Of a stretch of 64,000 bases of DNA, positions 43,062 through 52,753 are shown piece by piece. Source of the DNA: Bermanella sp049115935 (GTDB lineage Bacteria; Pseudomonadota; Gammaproteobacteria; Pseudomonadales; Oceanobacteraceae); assembly GCA_049115935.1 (NCBI GenBank), contig JAGDZK010000020.1, positions 1 through 64,000 on the forward strand. The letters are read 5' to 3'. Position numbers and translations under genes: made by a program. The notes beneath the pieces were generated by a model. That model was not told the DNA's origin. It ran no database searches and saw nothing but the letters and a program-made list of their open reading frames with translations. Every line of letters starts with the position of its first letter. Within the stretch, counting starts at the first letter, position 1.

Positions 43062-44171
43062 TTATAAATCATGGTTCACATTTAAGGTTTTGCCTTGGGC
43101 CAAATTAATGTTTTGTGTCACGGCCAAGGCGGTTTCATGCAAGCTGCTAATATACAACTTATCACCCACTTCTAACGCCCCTGTGGTTTGCCCATACATA
43201 CCCAGTGGGTCTTGTAAGTTAAATACCACCTCACCTGCATCATTAATCGCAACAATATGACCAAAGTTTTGAGCTTTAGGACGCATGAAAGCCGGTAAAC
43301 GTTGCACCACTTTGCGTAACGTTGGCGAATTTGACAGCATATCCAATGGCTTACTGCGAGGGCTGACCAAACCTAACCAGTACAAACCATGATTACCCTT
43401 GGCCAGGTTATCAGGGAAGCCCGGTAAGTTATCAATTAACACATCTAACGTGCCCCGTAGTTCGCCATTTAGCGCTAAACGCAGTACTCGATAACTGCCC
43501 GTTTCATTAAATAACACATGTTGTTCGTCATGGCTTAATGCCACACCGTTGGCAAAGTTAATATCATTGGCCAGTACGGTGGATACTTTCGTGGCTGGAT
43601 TGTATTCAATGATGCGACCATGGCCACCATGTTCGTTAATATCAAGTAAACTGGCTCCGTAAGTGCCATAGGTTTTAGCATGAAATTTAGTGGAGGCATC
43701 TGAAAAGTACACATTGCCATTGCTGGCCACATCCACATCATCTGCATAATTAACTGCCACACCATCTACCGTATCCACTAAGGTGGTGATGGTGCCATCC
43801 ACCGATATACTCAATAAGCCTTTGATGGCATCAGCCACTAATAAATTGCCTTGTTTATCAAATTCAATCCCCAGTGGGCGACCACCTGTATTAACCCAAG
43901 CATGGATGCTGCCTTTTTTATCAAGAAACTTAATGTCGCCACTTAATAAAGAAAAATAGAGATTACCTTTAGCGTCTAATGCTAAATCCTCAGGGCCTAT
44001 ATCACCGTTTAATTCAATTCTATTGACCTGGCTTAATTGCTGATTTTGCGCAAACGCACCCGTGTAACCTTGATCATTTGGCGCTTGCCACGCAACGGGT
44101 TCAATTTCTACCGGCCATAAAGCAAGATAGCCAGTTAACACTACAACGGCGCTTACTATAATTTTTTTCAT
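43062..44171 (-). CDS. Strictosidine-synthase-like/SMP-30 beta-propeller protein
   Basis: 369 residues from MKKIIVSAVVV (ATG at 44171 with AGGA upstream); a longer frame extends into the terminator hairpin. N-terminal hydrophobic anchor or signal, then a six-bladed propeller: GPEDLALDAKGNLYFS, GRPLGIEFDKQGNLLVADA, DVDVASNGNVYFSDAS, FANGVALSHDEQHVLFNET. These are typical strictosidine-synthase-like (lactonase fold) blades. Activity is likely a lactonase or arylesterase type; the substrate is unknown. Adjacent to the SDR operon but separated by a hairpin. Confidence 0.85.
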   Translation of the reverse strand: MKKIIVSAVVVLTGYLALWPVEIEPVAWQAPNDQGYTGAFAQNQQLSQVNRIELNGDIGPEDLALDAKGNLYFSLLSGDIKFLDKKGSIHAWVNTGGRPLGIEFDKQGNLLVADAIKGLLSISVDGTITTLVDTVDGVAVNYADDVDVASNGNVYFSDASTKFHAKTYGTYGASLLDINEHGGHGRIIEYNPATKVSTVLANDINFANGVALSHDEQHVLFNETGSYRVLRLALNGELRGTLDVLIDNLPGFPDNLAKGNHGLYWLGLVSPRSKPLDMLSNSPTLRKVVQRLPAFMRPKAQNFGHIVAINDAGEVVFNLQDPLGMYGQTTGALEVGDKLYISSLHETALAVTQNINLAQGKTLNVNHDL

Positions 44172-44227
44172 ACGGGGTCCTAGGTTTTTATTTTTATGCA
44201 CACAAGGTAACACTTTTTGTGCATAAA

Positions 44228-44272
44228 AAAAGCGCTGAATAAAGAAACGGGCGATCTTCATTCAACGCTTTT
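44228..44272 (-). terminator. Terminator of the acyl-CoA dehydrogenase operon
   Basis: 13-bp arms (AAAAGCGCTGAAT/ATTCAACGCTTTT) with a single mismatch and a 19-base loop, ending in T/A runs. It lies about 90 bases beyond the last SDR gene. Confidence 0.65.
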
Positions 44273-44360
44273 AAATATGAAAAGTAAAAACTGAACAAGC
44301 TTACCAACTTGATAAAAGTTAAATGCGCTTGATCAGCTTACTCTCATAATTTGTTGACTA

Positions 44361-45128
44361 TTAGGCCAACAAATATCCACCATCCACATTAATACAGGCA
44401 CCAGTGGTATAACTTGATGCATCACTGGCCAAGTATAAAACCGTACCGGCCATTTCATCTGGTTCTGCTATACGATTCATTGGAATATGCTCAAGGGCTT
44501 TTTCTAAAATAGCCGGGTTTTTCACCAGTGTTGCCGCAAATTTCGTATCGGTCGCACCTGGTAATAACGCATTCACACGAATACCCATTTGTGCACATTC
44601 TTTTGCGAAGGCTTTGGTCATTGAAATCACCGAAGCTTTAGTAATGCTGTAAATACCTTGTAGCGAGCCAGGAATCACACCGTTCACAGAGGCAACATTA
44701 ATAATGCTACCACCGCCATTGGCTTTCATAAGTTTGCCACCTTCAACACACATAAAGAAATAACCACGAATATTTACATCGGTGGTTTTTTGAAATGCCA
44801 TTAAGTCGGTATCTAAAATATGGCCAAAATACGGGTTAGCTGCTGCGTTGTTCACCAAAATATCCAGCTTGCCATGTTCCGCTTTAATTTGCTCAAACGC
44901 CGCGGCGATTTGTTCCATTTCACCAATGTGACAGGCAATGGCTTGTGCGCTGTAACCTGCTGCGGTTATCTCATCAACCACACGCTGACAACCGTCTAAC
45001 TTACGGCTGGATACAATGACATGAGCACCTTGTTGTGCCAGTAGTTTTGCAATGCTTTCACCAATACCACGACTGGCTCCGGTTACTAATGCCACTTTAC
45101 CACTTAAATTGAATAATTCTGTCGACAT
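44361..45128 (-). CDS. Short-chain dehydrogenase/reductase (FabG-like)
   Basis: 255 residues. Classical SDR: TGASRGIGESIAKL (nucleotide loop), NNAAANPYFG, and the catalytic Ser/YSITKAS pair, then a C-terminal INVDGGYLLA. Last gene of a five-gene minus-strand operon with acyl-CoA dehydrogenase, another SDR, a phosphotransferase and a histidine phosphatase. Probably a 3-ketoacyl or alcohol oxidoreductase in fatty-acid-like degradation. Cofactor preference not read. Confidence 0.9.
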   Translation of the reverse strand: MSTELFNLSGKVALVTGASRGIGESIAKLLAQQGAHVIVSSRKLDGCQRVVDEITAAGYSAQAIACHIGEMEQIAAAFEQIKAEHGKLDILVNNAAANPYFGHILDTDLMAFQKTTDVNIRGYFFMCVEGGKLMKANGGGSIINVASVNGVIPGSLQGIYSITKASVISMTKAFAKECAQMGIRVNALLPGATDTKFAATLVKNPAILEKALEHIPMNRIAEPDEMAGTVLYLASDASSYTTGACINVDGGYLLA

Positions 45129-45148
45129 ACTGTTCTCCTTATTTTTAT

Positions 45149-45859
45149 TTAACGATACGTTACCTTGGTATCGCTTAAAGTTAAATGCTGATAGTTATTA
45201 AAATAGGATAAGTTCACATTACCGGCTTCGTTAAAAACCAAACGGGTAATTGCGGTATTAGCCATCATTTCATTTAATTCAAACGCTTTGACCGCGCTGA
45301 TTCCCAGCACTTTTTGCAAACACATAGAAATGGCTCCAGCTGAACTGACCACCACAATGCACTCTTTGCGTTGAGCATTTTGTACAATGTCATCTATGGC
45401 TTGGTTAACACGCTGATAAAACCCATCAAAGGACTCTGTTAATGCTTCATTTTGACTGCCTGCGTCCAACCATTGCAAAACCGCTTGACGGTAGAGCTTA
45501 TGAAATGCTTTCTCCGGATTTTTTTGCGCCATGATGTGTTGAGTCATAAATGCACGATCTTTAAAATCAGGATTAAAAACCTCTAGCACATTTTCATGAT
45601 CAAACTCATTAAAATCAGGGTTAACCTTTATTGGCAAAGCCAGTTTTTTATGGGTGGCACTTTCAAAACCCGCCAGCAAATTATCCATGGTTTGTTGTTG
45701 GCGATTAAGCGAGCCACAAATTAATTGCGTAGGCTCAATGGATGCTGTCAAGCATTTGCCCATTACTTGCGCTTGCTGAGCACCCAGCTCAGACAAGGCA
45801 TCGTAATTTGCTTTACCAAAACTGGCTTGGCCATGGCGAATTAAATACAACTGGGCCAC
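45149..45859 (-). CDS. Histidine phosphatase family protein
   Basis: 236 residues. Starts MAQLYLIRHGQASFG, carrying the catalytic RHG motif, with the second His in VVVSSAGAIS-type C-terminal strand region. Family members act on phospho-sugars, CoA-linked or other phosphate esters. The pairing with a phosphotransferase gene (4-base gap) is typical of the ACAD10/11-like operons. Substrate unassigned. Confidence 0.87.
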   Translation of the reverse strand: MAQLYLIRHGQASFGKANYDALSELGAQQAQVMGKCLTASIEPTQLICGSLNRQQQTMDNLLAGFESATHKKLALPIKVNPDFNEFDHENVLEVFNPDFKDRAFMTQHIMAQKNPEKAFHKLYRQAVLQWLDAGSQNEALTESFDGFYQRVNQAIDDIVQNAQRKECIVVVSSAGAISMCLQKVLGISAVKAFELNEMMANTAITRLVFNEAGNVNLSYFNNYQHLTLSDTKVTYR

Positions 45860-45863
45860 GTGA

Positions 45864-46925
45864 CTACCCTTCGCCTTTAATTAAACGCAAACAACGGGTT
45901 TCAAGATAGCGTGCTGCATGGGCAAAACCGGCAAAACGTTTATCTTGAGTTTGACCATGGTAATAACGGTAATAAATTTGTTGGATGATGACCGCTAAAC
46001 GGAACAAGCCATACACCTCATAAAAGACAAATGAATCTAAGCTGCGACCGGTTTTTTCAAGATAGTACGCCACCACTTCATCACGAGTTAACATGCCAGC
46101 AAGATGGGTAGGTTGACGACGCATCATTTGAAATTGCGGCTCATCATCCGCTTGCACCCAATAAGCTAAGCTATTACCTAAATCCATTAATGGGTCGCCT
46201 ATGGTGGCCATTTCCCAATCTAATACGCCAATGACATTTAATGGATTCTGGGTTTCAAGTACCACGTTATCTAAACGGAAGTCGTTATGAATTAAACATT
46301 GGCCAACATCTTCTGGCATATTGGCTTTTAGCCAATCCATCACGGTTTGAAAATCTGTTGCATCATCGGTTTTGGCTTTAAGGTAACGGTCGCTCCAACC
46401 ATTAATTTGGCGCGCCACGTAACCATCCCCTTTACCTAAGCTATCAAGGCCTGCCGCTTTCACATCCACTTGATGTAATTCAATCAGCTTATCAATCACG
46501 TTTATACATAAGCTGCGGGTATCCGCTTCACTCATTGTTAATTCTTTGGGCATGTTTTGACGGGGGATGATGCCCGTTAGTTTTTCCATGATATAAAAAT
46601 CACAGCCTAGTACATCATGATCACCACATTTGGCAATAATGCTTGGCACATATCGATACACGGGCTTTAGCGCTTCAATAATATTGGCTTCACGCAACAT
46701 GTCGTGAGCACTTTTTGCAATTTTACCAAACGGCGGTCTGCGTAAAATATAATATTGCCCAGCAATCGACAATTGGTACGTTAAATTACTGGCACCACCT
46801 GGAAACTGAGTAATCTCTAACTCACCATCACAGTTTTCAATGTGTTTGGCTAAAAACTGTTTAACCGCTTTATTATCTAACTCTTCACCTTGGCGAATAG
46901 AACCAGCGCTATCTTCTAAACTCAT
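45864..46925 (-). CDS. Phosphotransferase of the aminoglycoside-phosphotransferase/ACAD10-11 type
   Basis: 353 residues. Nucleotide loop PGGASNLTYQLSIAG, catalytic Brenner motif CLIHNDFRLDNVVLE and IGVLDWEMATIGDPLMDLG. In animals this domain is fused to acyl-CoA dehydrogenase (ACAD10/11) and phosphorylates 4-hydroxyacyl-CoA; in bacteria the two genes sit in one operon, as here. So a 4-hydroxyacyl-CoA kinase is likely rather than an antibiotic-resistance enzyme. Start overlaps the upstream SDR stop by 4 bases (ATGA). Confidence 0.9.
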   Translation of the reverse strand: MSLEDSAGSIRQGEELDNKAVKQFLAKHIENCDGELEITQFPGGASNLTYQLSIAGQYYILRRPPFGKIAKSAHDMLREANIIEALKPVYRYVPSIIAKCGDHDVLGCDFYIMEKLTGIIPRQNMPKELTMSEADTRSLCINVIDKLIELHQVDVKAAGLDSLGKGDGYVARQINGWSDRYLKAKTDDATDFQTVMDWLKANMPEDVGQCLIHNDFRLDNVVLETQNPLNVIGVLDWEMATIGDPLMDLGNSLAYWVQADDEPQFQMMRRQPTHLAGMLTRDEVVAYYLEKTGRSLDSFVFYEVYGLFRLAVIIQQIYYRYYHGQTQDKRFAGFAHAARYLETRCLRLIKGEG

Positions 46926-47737
46926 GCTGTTTTCTCCGTCATTTTTTTATGCATTTTTTTGCCAGTGCGCTTAATTTGCATCATATAAATTTTGGGTAAA
47001 AAACGCTTTAAGCGCCAAAACATGTTTTCACGGGTATGGGTTAAAATATGAAACTTACCCGCCAGCGATTCTTTATACACTTTTGCGGCAATGTCTGCGG
47101 CGCTAATGGATGATTTTTCCATTAAGCGATTTGCTACCTTGATGCCACCTTGGTGAGTCGCACGCATGTTTTTGGTTAAATTGGTTTGGAAGAACGCAGG
47201 GCATAAAACCGACACTTTAATGCCATAACTTTCAAGCTCTGCACATAAGGTTTCACTTAACGCAACCACTGCCGCTTTTGATACGTTATAGGCAGACATA
47301 CCCGGTACATGTAATAAACCGGCCATGGACGCCACATTCACAATGTAGCCCCCTTGTTTTTTAAGAAGCGGAGTAAAGAAATAACAACCCTTCACCACTC
47401 CCATTAAATTCACATCCACTGTCCACTGAAAATCGCTTAATGGTAAATCATCAATGTCACCACTGGATGCCACGCCTGCATTATTAATTAACGCATCTAA
47501 CCCTTTCCAACGTTGTGCAACCTCGTTGTACAGTGCTTGCCATTGATCTTCACTGGTCACATCCAATGAATAGAAAAAGCAGTCTGTACCATGATCAGCT
47601 GATAATTTTTTTGCTAACGCTTCACCCGCTTCTTGCTGAATATCTGCCACACACACAGACCAGCCTTGTTTGGCGTATTCTTTTGCCAGCGCTTCACCTA
47701 AACCACTGGAGGCGCCGGTTATAATAATTTTTTTCAT
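46922..47737 (-). CDS. Short-chain dehydrogenase/reductase
   Basis: 271 residues. SDR motifs TGASSGLGEALAKEY, NNAGVASSG, catalytic YNVSKAA. The C-terminus is basic (FWRLKRFLPKIYMMQIKR), a hint of membrane association. Second gene of the operon, 28 bases after the acyl-CoA dehydrogenase stop. Confidence 0.9.
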   Translation of the reverse strand: MKKIIITGASSGLGEALAKEYAKQGWSVCVADIQQEAGEALAKKLSADHGTDCFFYSLDVTSEDQWQALYNEVAQRWKGLDALINNAGVASSGDIDDLPLSDFQWTVDVNLMGVVKGCYFFTPLLKKQGGYIVNVASMAGLLHVPGMSAYNVSKAAVVALSETLCAELESYGIKVSVLCPAFFQTNLTKNMRATHQGGIKVANRLMEKSSISAADIAAKVYKESLAGKFHILTHTRENMFWRLKRFLPKIYMMQIKRTGKKMHKKMTEKTA

Positions 47738-47765
47738 GATAACCCTCTAAACTGATGGTTTGTTA

Positions 47766-48995
47766 TTATTTGGCTTGATTTTTAATGGCCTGAGAATATT
47801 TTTTCAATTCCCACTTCGCCACCATGCCGCGATGCACTTCATCTGGGCCGTCTGCCAAACGCAAACAACGGGCATAAGCAAAAATGCCCGTTAACAAATA
47901 CTCATCACTCACTCCCGCGCCGCCGTGCATTTGAATGGCTTGGTCAGCAATGGTTTGCAACATGTTAGGTACCACCACTTTAATTTGTGATACTTCACTG
48001 AGGGCACCAATCACCCCCTTGGTATCGAGTAGCCATGCGCATTTCAACGTTAATAAACGCGCTTGCTCAATGGCCATACGGGCATTGGCAACAATATCGC
48101 GGTTGCCACCTAAGTTAATAATGGGTTTGCCAAACGCTTCACGGGCAATACCACGATTAATCATTAATTCTAATGTGCGCTCAGCGGCACCAATGGCACG
48201 CATACAGTGATGAACACGGCCAGGCCCTAAACGGCCTTGGGCAATTTCAAAACCCGCACCAGGGCCTTTGATAATGGCACTTAGTGGCAAGCGTACGTTA
48301 TCAAAGCTCACTTCACCGTGACCATAAGGCTCATCTAACTCACCAAATACAGGCAGCATGCGTTCGACTTTTACGCCCGGTGCATCTTTAGGAACAAGCA
48401 CCATAGAATGCTGCGCGTGTTTAGGCGCATCAGGGTGGGTTAAACCCATAAAAATAAGCACTTTACAGTCAGGGTGGCCAATACCTGTGCTCCACCATTT
48501 GCGACCATTTAATACCACCTCATCACCTTGAATGATGGCAGTGGCCGCCATGTTAGTCGCATCACTTGAGGCAACGTCTGGTTCTGTCATGCAAAAGGCG
48601 CTGCGGATCTTGCCTTCGAGTAATGGCATCAACCATTGTTGTTTTTGTTCTTCTGACCCGTAATGCACCAATACTTCCATGTTGCCGGTATCTGGCGCAT
48701 TACAGTTAAAAATTTCAGGGGCAATAAAACTGCGACCCATTTGTTCGGCCATCAAGGCGTAATCACTGTTACTGACACCTGCGCCGTATTCGCTTTTTGG
48801 TAAAAATAGATTCCACAAACCTTGGGCTTTTGCTTTGGCTTTTAACTCTTCAATAATAGGCAAAACCACCCAGCGGTTTTCTAAGGCACGCAGCTCTTCA
48901 TAATAAGCATCTTGAATGGGGATGATTTCGTTATTAACAAAGTCAGTTACTTTTTTAAGTAACTCAGCCCCTTGAGCAGACGGGTTAAAATCCAT
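47766..48995 (-). CDS. Acyl-CoA dehydrogenase (ACAD11-like)
   Basis: 409 residues. FAD/substrate motifs FCMTEPDVASSDATNMAATA and MHGGAGVSDEYLL; catalytic-region RLGPGRVHHCMRAIGAAERTL. First gene of the operon and divergent from a LysR regulator 156 bases away. With the SDRs and the phosphotransferase it forms a set for 4-hydroxy or branched fatty-acid oxidation. Confidence 0.93.
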   Translation of the reverse strand: MDFNPSAQGAELLKKVTDFVNNEIIPIQDAYYEELRALENRWVVLPIIEELKAKAKAQGLWNLFLPKSEYGAGVSNSDYALMAEQMGRSFIAPEIFNCNAPDTGNMEVLVHYGSEEQKQQWLMPLLEGKIRSAFCMTEPDVASSDATNMAATAIIQGDEVVLNGRKWWSTGIGHPDCKVLIFMGLTHPDAPKHAQHSMVLVPKDAPGVKVERMLPVFGELDEPYGHGEVSFDNVRLPLSAIIKGPGAGFEIAQGRLGPGRVHHCMRAIGAAERTLELMINRGIAREAFGKPIINLGGNRDIVANARMAIEQARLLTLKCAWLLDTKGVIGALSEVSQIKVVVPNMLQTIADQAIQMHGGAGVSDEYLLTGIFAYARCLRLADGPDEVHRGMVAKWELKKYSQAIKNQAK

Positions 48996-49151
48996 GATGA
49001 AAGCCTTATTCGTTTGATTTATATGGCTCTACAGTAAAACCCTATCATCTATAAATCTAATGAATATTTTGAATTTTTATTTATTAATGGTATTAATAGT
49101 AAAAACCAGCCATCACAGCTAAGGCTTACAGCGCATTAGGCCCAATAAATT

Positions 49152-50045
49152 ATGAAAATAGACTTAAATTTATTCACCGTATTTGAAGCCATCTACAGCG
49201 AAGGCAGCTTAACCCGTGCCGCTGCGCGCCTAAATTTAACGCAGCCAGCCATAAGTCATGCCCTTGGCCGCCTGCGTGATCGTCTAGATGACCCGTTATT
49301 TATACGCCACGGCCACAAAATGCGCCCAACCCCGCTGGCGCAAAATCTGTTACCTGAAATTCAAAGCGCGTTAGCGCAACTCAACCAAGCACTGCAACAC
49401 GCACACGGTTTTGACCCGGCTCTGGCCAATAAAACCTTCACCGTGGCCATGCGTGATGTGATTGAGGCAACCTTACTGCCGCCATTAGTCAGTCAATTAA
49501 ACCAACTGGGGCCCAACATATCTGTTGCCAGCGTCACCATGGAACGTAAAAACCTAGATGCCAAACTGGCCAGTGGCGAATGGGATTTTGCTGTAGATGT
49601 ATTGCGCCCAAGCCCTGCCAGCATCAAACAACAAAAACTCATCGAAGATGAATTAGTGGTACTGCGCCGCACCCATCAAACCAACAAAGGCACAATGAGC
49701 CAAGAGGATTACCTAAATGCCCAACACATCGTTGTTAGCTCACGACCCTCTGGCCCAAGCCTGGTGGACTACTCACTCAGTGCATTAGGGTTAAAACGTG
49801 ACATTGCACTGCGCTGCCAGCATTATTTTGCCGCCTGCCAGGTAGTGGCCAGCAGCGATTACTGGTTAACCATGCCAAAACGGTACGCTCATATATTGGC
49901 CGAGAAATTTGACCACGTAGAACTCATCGAACTGCCCTTTGCAGCTAGCAGTGTTGATGTGTATTTATACTGGCATGCCACCCACGACAACGACGCCAGC
50001 AGTAAATGGTTTCGTGCTTTTTTGCAGGATATTGAGCTTTCTTAA
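49152..50045 (+). CDS. LysR-type transcriptional regulator
   Basis: 297 residues. N-terminal winged HTH (LNLFTVFEAIYSEGSLTRAAARLNLTQPAISHALGRLRDRLDDPLF), then a LysR substrate domain. It is divergent from the acyl-CoA dehydrogenase operon, the typical place for its controlled target. No operator could be fixed by eye in the 156-base gap. Confidence 0.92.
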   Translation: MKIDLNLFTVFEAIYSEGSLTRAAARLNLTQPAISHALGRLRDRLDDPLFIRHGHKMRPTPLAQNLLPEIQSALAQLNQALQHAHGFDPALANKTFTVAMRDVIEATLLPPLVSQLNQLGPNISVASVTMERKNLDAKLASGEWDFAVDVLRPSPASIKQQKLIEDELVVLRRTHQTNKGTMSQEDYLNAQHIVVSSRPSGPSLVDYSLSALGLKRDIALRCQHYFAACQVVASSDYWLTMPKRYAHILAEKFDHVELIELPFAASSVDVYLYWHATHDNDASSKWFRAFLQDIELS

Positions 50046-50063
50046 AATAAAACAGCAAGCGGT

Positions 50064-50293
50064 TATTTGCGGCAGGTGCACGCTCCTACAAATTTTCAAA
50101 TAAACCCAAACTGTACGAACTCGCACCCAGAGTGCCCCGCGAACGAAGTGAGTGTGTTGCATATTCGGATGATCCGCCAATTGTTATTCGCGCGCAGGTG
50201 CGCGCTCCTACATATTTTTAAATAAACTCAAACTGTACGAACCCGCACCCAGAGTGCCCCGCGAACGAAGAGAGCGCATTGGATATGCGGGTG
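50064..50293. repeat. Two tandem copies of a 110-bp palindromic repeat unit
   Basis: Copies at about 50064-50172 and 50184-50293 share GGTGC(A/G)CGCTCCTACA, ACTGTACGAAC(T/C)CGCACCCA, then GAGTGCCCCGCGAACGAAG, period about 120. A third copy lies in reverse at 31478-31545. The 50046-50304 gap holds no gene. Confidence 0.85.
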
Positions 50294-50304
50294 ATAAGCA
50301 AACA

Positions 50305-50703
50305 TTATTTATTAAACAAACCACGATCTAACACAATAGCAATTACTGACATAACGATGACCAAGGCAGCGGCAAAGGCAGCCAGCTCTAAACCCATAAC
50401 GGTTTGACTTGTGTTGCCAGATAACACGCTGCCGCCATAACTGGCTTCAATAATATGGGCAAACAATACCCCACCCATAATGGCAATTGAGATACCTGCC
50501 GAAATAATAATTTGCTGTTTAAACCAAGCTAACCACAGCGCCATCACACCTAACATCATATGCGTTGTGAGCTGCCAAACTTCATGGAACCTAGCATGCG
50601 CAGGCCACTGCGCATTAAACACATGGGATTCATTGATCTCTAAAAACGGGATCAAAGCTAAATACACTAAAACACCTAACGATATTAATATTTTTGCAAA
50701 CAT
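50305..50703 (-). CDS. Four-helix membrane protein, hypothetical
   Basis: 132 residues from ATG at 50703, with AAAGGTG upstream; a GTG 9 bases earlier is also in frame. Four predicted membrane helices: about 3-22, 43-62, 68-90 and 105-128. HARFHEVWQLTTHMMLG is the most conserved-looking segment. No function can be assigned. Monocistronic between the repeat pair and the oxidoreductase. Confidence 0.72.
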   Translation of the reverse strand: MFAKILISLGVLVYLALIPFLEINESHVFNAQWPAHARFHEVWQLTTHMMLGVMALWLAWFKQQIIISAGISIAIMGGVLFAHIIEASYGGSVLSGNTSQTVMGLELAAFAAALVIVMSVIAIVLDRGLFNK

Positions 50704-50821
50704 AGTTTTCACCTTTAAAACGCACGTAACGCCATCAGATATAAGTCATGAATTTACAGCAACAACACACAATATAAACGTTATCGGTGCTTAATTTAAC
50801 AACCCATTACTGCCATAAAAC

Positions 50822-51541
50822 TCATGCGTTATAAATCACGGGCATCTGGCCCTGCCATTTATCGCTACATTCATCATCTAATACTAATTGAGACATAAAG
50901 TGCGCCACGTTAATTCTTGAGGTTTTCCCTGCATCAAAAATGGCGCTGCGTATGGGAGATGGGTAAATTTTGTAAGGCGATACGGATTGCTCGTCAATTA
51001 AACCGTCGGGGCGCACCACCACCCATTGAATGGCTTTAGAACTTAGCCCAACTTCATTCTGTAAAAATGCAGCGGCTTGTTCATTATCCACATGTGGTGG
51101 CAACAAGCATCGAAGCACACTCATCACACACGCCTCTTTAGCATTAATGGTTTCCCCTGCCTGTTTGTTTTGATTGCCCGTCGTATTCATTAATATAAAT
51201 TTTACGGGCTCACTTGATGGCAGGTGTTCAATGGCCTGACACAACCTCATAACGGCATCCCTCACCAAGCGCCTAGGACTCCCAAACAAGCCTTTAAACG
51301 TGAGGTTGTGACCCAAGCAAGACACCACCGCTTGGCAACCCTTAGCCTGCTCTATCAATTGCGCATCCGTTAATGATAATAGGTCAGCTTGAGTCACCGT
51401 TAACAACGGATTGTTTTGCATATCTTCGCCAATGGCATCCAATGAACGTACGATGATTTTGACCGCTTCACCGGCGTTTAATAGCTGCTCAACCACTAAG
51501 CGACCCGTGGCACCGCTGGCGCCTACTACTAATGTTGTCAT
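50822..51541 (-). CDS. NAD(P)-binding atypical SDR (NmrA/YwnB-like)
   Basis: 239 residues. N-terminal dinucleotide loop TTLVVGASGATGRLVVEQLL, then a Rossmann fold with QADLLSLTDAQL and VVSCLGHNL; VVVRPDGLIDEQ resembles the extended-SDR/NmrA-type second half. No active-site Tyr-xxx-Lys is obvious, so it may bind rather than reduce. Divergent from a LysR regulator, 93 bases apart. Confidence 0.87.
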   Translation of the reverse strand: MTTLVVGASGATGRLVVEQLLNAGEAVKIIVRSLDAIGEDMQNNPLLTVTQADLLSLTDAQLIEQAKGCQAVVSCLGHNLTFKGLFGSPRRLVRDAVMRLCQAIEHLPSSEPVKFILMNTTGNQNKQAGETINAKEACVMSVLRCLLPPHVDNEQAAAFLQNEVGLSSKAIQWVVVRPDGLIDEQSVSPYKIYPSPIRSAIFDAGKTSRINVAHFMSQLVLDDECSDKWQGQMPVIYNA

Positions 51542-51634
51542 GACTGTGTCCCGTTTAATTAATAAGTAAGACTATACTTATGCAAATATCAAAGATAAAT
51601 TACCGATATATGCATAGTTAATATACAAATACGT

Positions 51635-52537
51635 ATGAAGTGGACATCTATTAATTTTGATTGGAATCACGCCCGTGCTTTTTTGGTAACCGCCGAAGAA
51701 GGCACGCTTTCGGCCGCGGCTAACGCACTAGGCCTTACCCAACCCACGCTAAGTCGCCAAGTGGCGGCCCTTGAATCTCAACTAGGTGTCACCTTATTTG
51801 AACGGTTAGGCCAGCGCTTAGTATTAACAAACAGTGGGTTAGAGCTACTTGAGTATGCTAAAGCCATGTGTCATAGCGCTCAACAATTTTCATTAACCGC
51901 CAGCGGCCATTCACAACAACTAGAAGGTTCAGTGGTGATTTCCGCTAGCCAGCTAGATGCCGTATTTCGCCTGCCTAGTATGATTGCCAAGCTACGAAAA
52001 GCCGAACCCGGCATTGATATTGAAGTGGTGGTGACCAATGACTCAAGCGATCTGAAACGCAGAGAAGCGGATATTGCCATTCGCAATTTTCGCCCCCAGC
52101 AGCCTGACTTAATCGCAAAAAAATTAGGAGATGAGAATATTTGGCTTTACGCCAGCCAAAACTACCTAAGCCAACTGCCTCAGTTGTCAGCCGCTTCAAT
52201 TCCTAGTGACATTCAAATCATTGGTTTTGAAAACAGCAATGCCCTTGTTGAATTACTCAACAAACAAGGTTGGCAATTAACGCCTCACAACTTTCAACTC
52301 GTGACATCCTGCCAAATGATGCAATTAGAACTATGTAAACAAGACTTAGGGGTGATATTTTTCCCCGAAGGTATGATTGATGAGCAGCCAAATTTAAGCC
52401 GAGTTTGTGAAGAAACAGGGCCTGCAATTCAGCTACCTGTTTGGCTGGTTTGCCATCAAGAACTACGTACTAACCTTAGAATTCGCAGGGTATTTGATTT
52501 TATCGCAAATGAATTACAAATGGCTTTATCGGCATAA
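51635..52537 (+). CDS. LysR-type transcriptional regulator
   Basis: 300 residues. HTH with RAFLVTAEEGTLSAAANALGLTQPTLSRQVAALESQLGVTLFERL, then the effector domain. It most likely regulates the divergent NmrA-like gene. Between the two genes an AT-rich palindromic stretch with TATGCAAATATC is present but not a definite operator. Confidence 0.92.
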   Translation: MKWTSINFDWNHARAFLVTAEEGTLSAAANALGLTQPTLSRQVAALESQLGVTLFERLGQRLVLTNSGLELLEYAKAMCHSAQQFSLTASGHSQQLEGSVVISASQLDAVFRLPSMIAKLRKAEPGIDIEVVVTNDSSDLKRREADIAIRNFRPQQPDLIAKKLGDENIWLYASQNYLSQLPQLSAASIPSDIQIIGFENSNALVELLNKQGWQLTPHNFQLVTSCQMMQLELCKQDLGVIFFPEGMIDEQPNLSRVCEETGPAIQLPVWLVCHQELRTNLRIRRVFDFIANELQMALSA

Positions 52538-52687
52538 TTTTTCACATTCCCCCTGTAAGCTCCGCTTCCCAAATACTGCTAAAACATACAAACATGCGCA
52601 TCTTAACGCTGGTGAGCAAAGTGCTTTAGGGCAGTCTTCTTAGGCTGGATATGCCAATTTTATAAGGACTTTCCAAGCTGCTCTCAT

Positions 52688-52722
52688 AAAAAAAGCGCTT
52701 ACATAAGTAAGCGCTTTTTTTT
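52688..52722 (-). terminator. Terminator of amtB
   Basis: 15-bp stem (AAAAAAAGCGCTTAC/GTAAGCGCTTTTTTT) with a 4-base ATAA loop and A/T runs on both sides. Bidirectional; also covers the LysR gene's end. Confidence 0.9.
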
Positions 52723-52753
52723 GTTTTCACTTTAGAAATTAATCTAGACGTGA

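Noticed and set aside
45864..46925. Aminoglycoside resistance gene
   Set aside because: The APH-like motif is shared by ACAD-type kinases and the operon context is fatty-acid oxidation.
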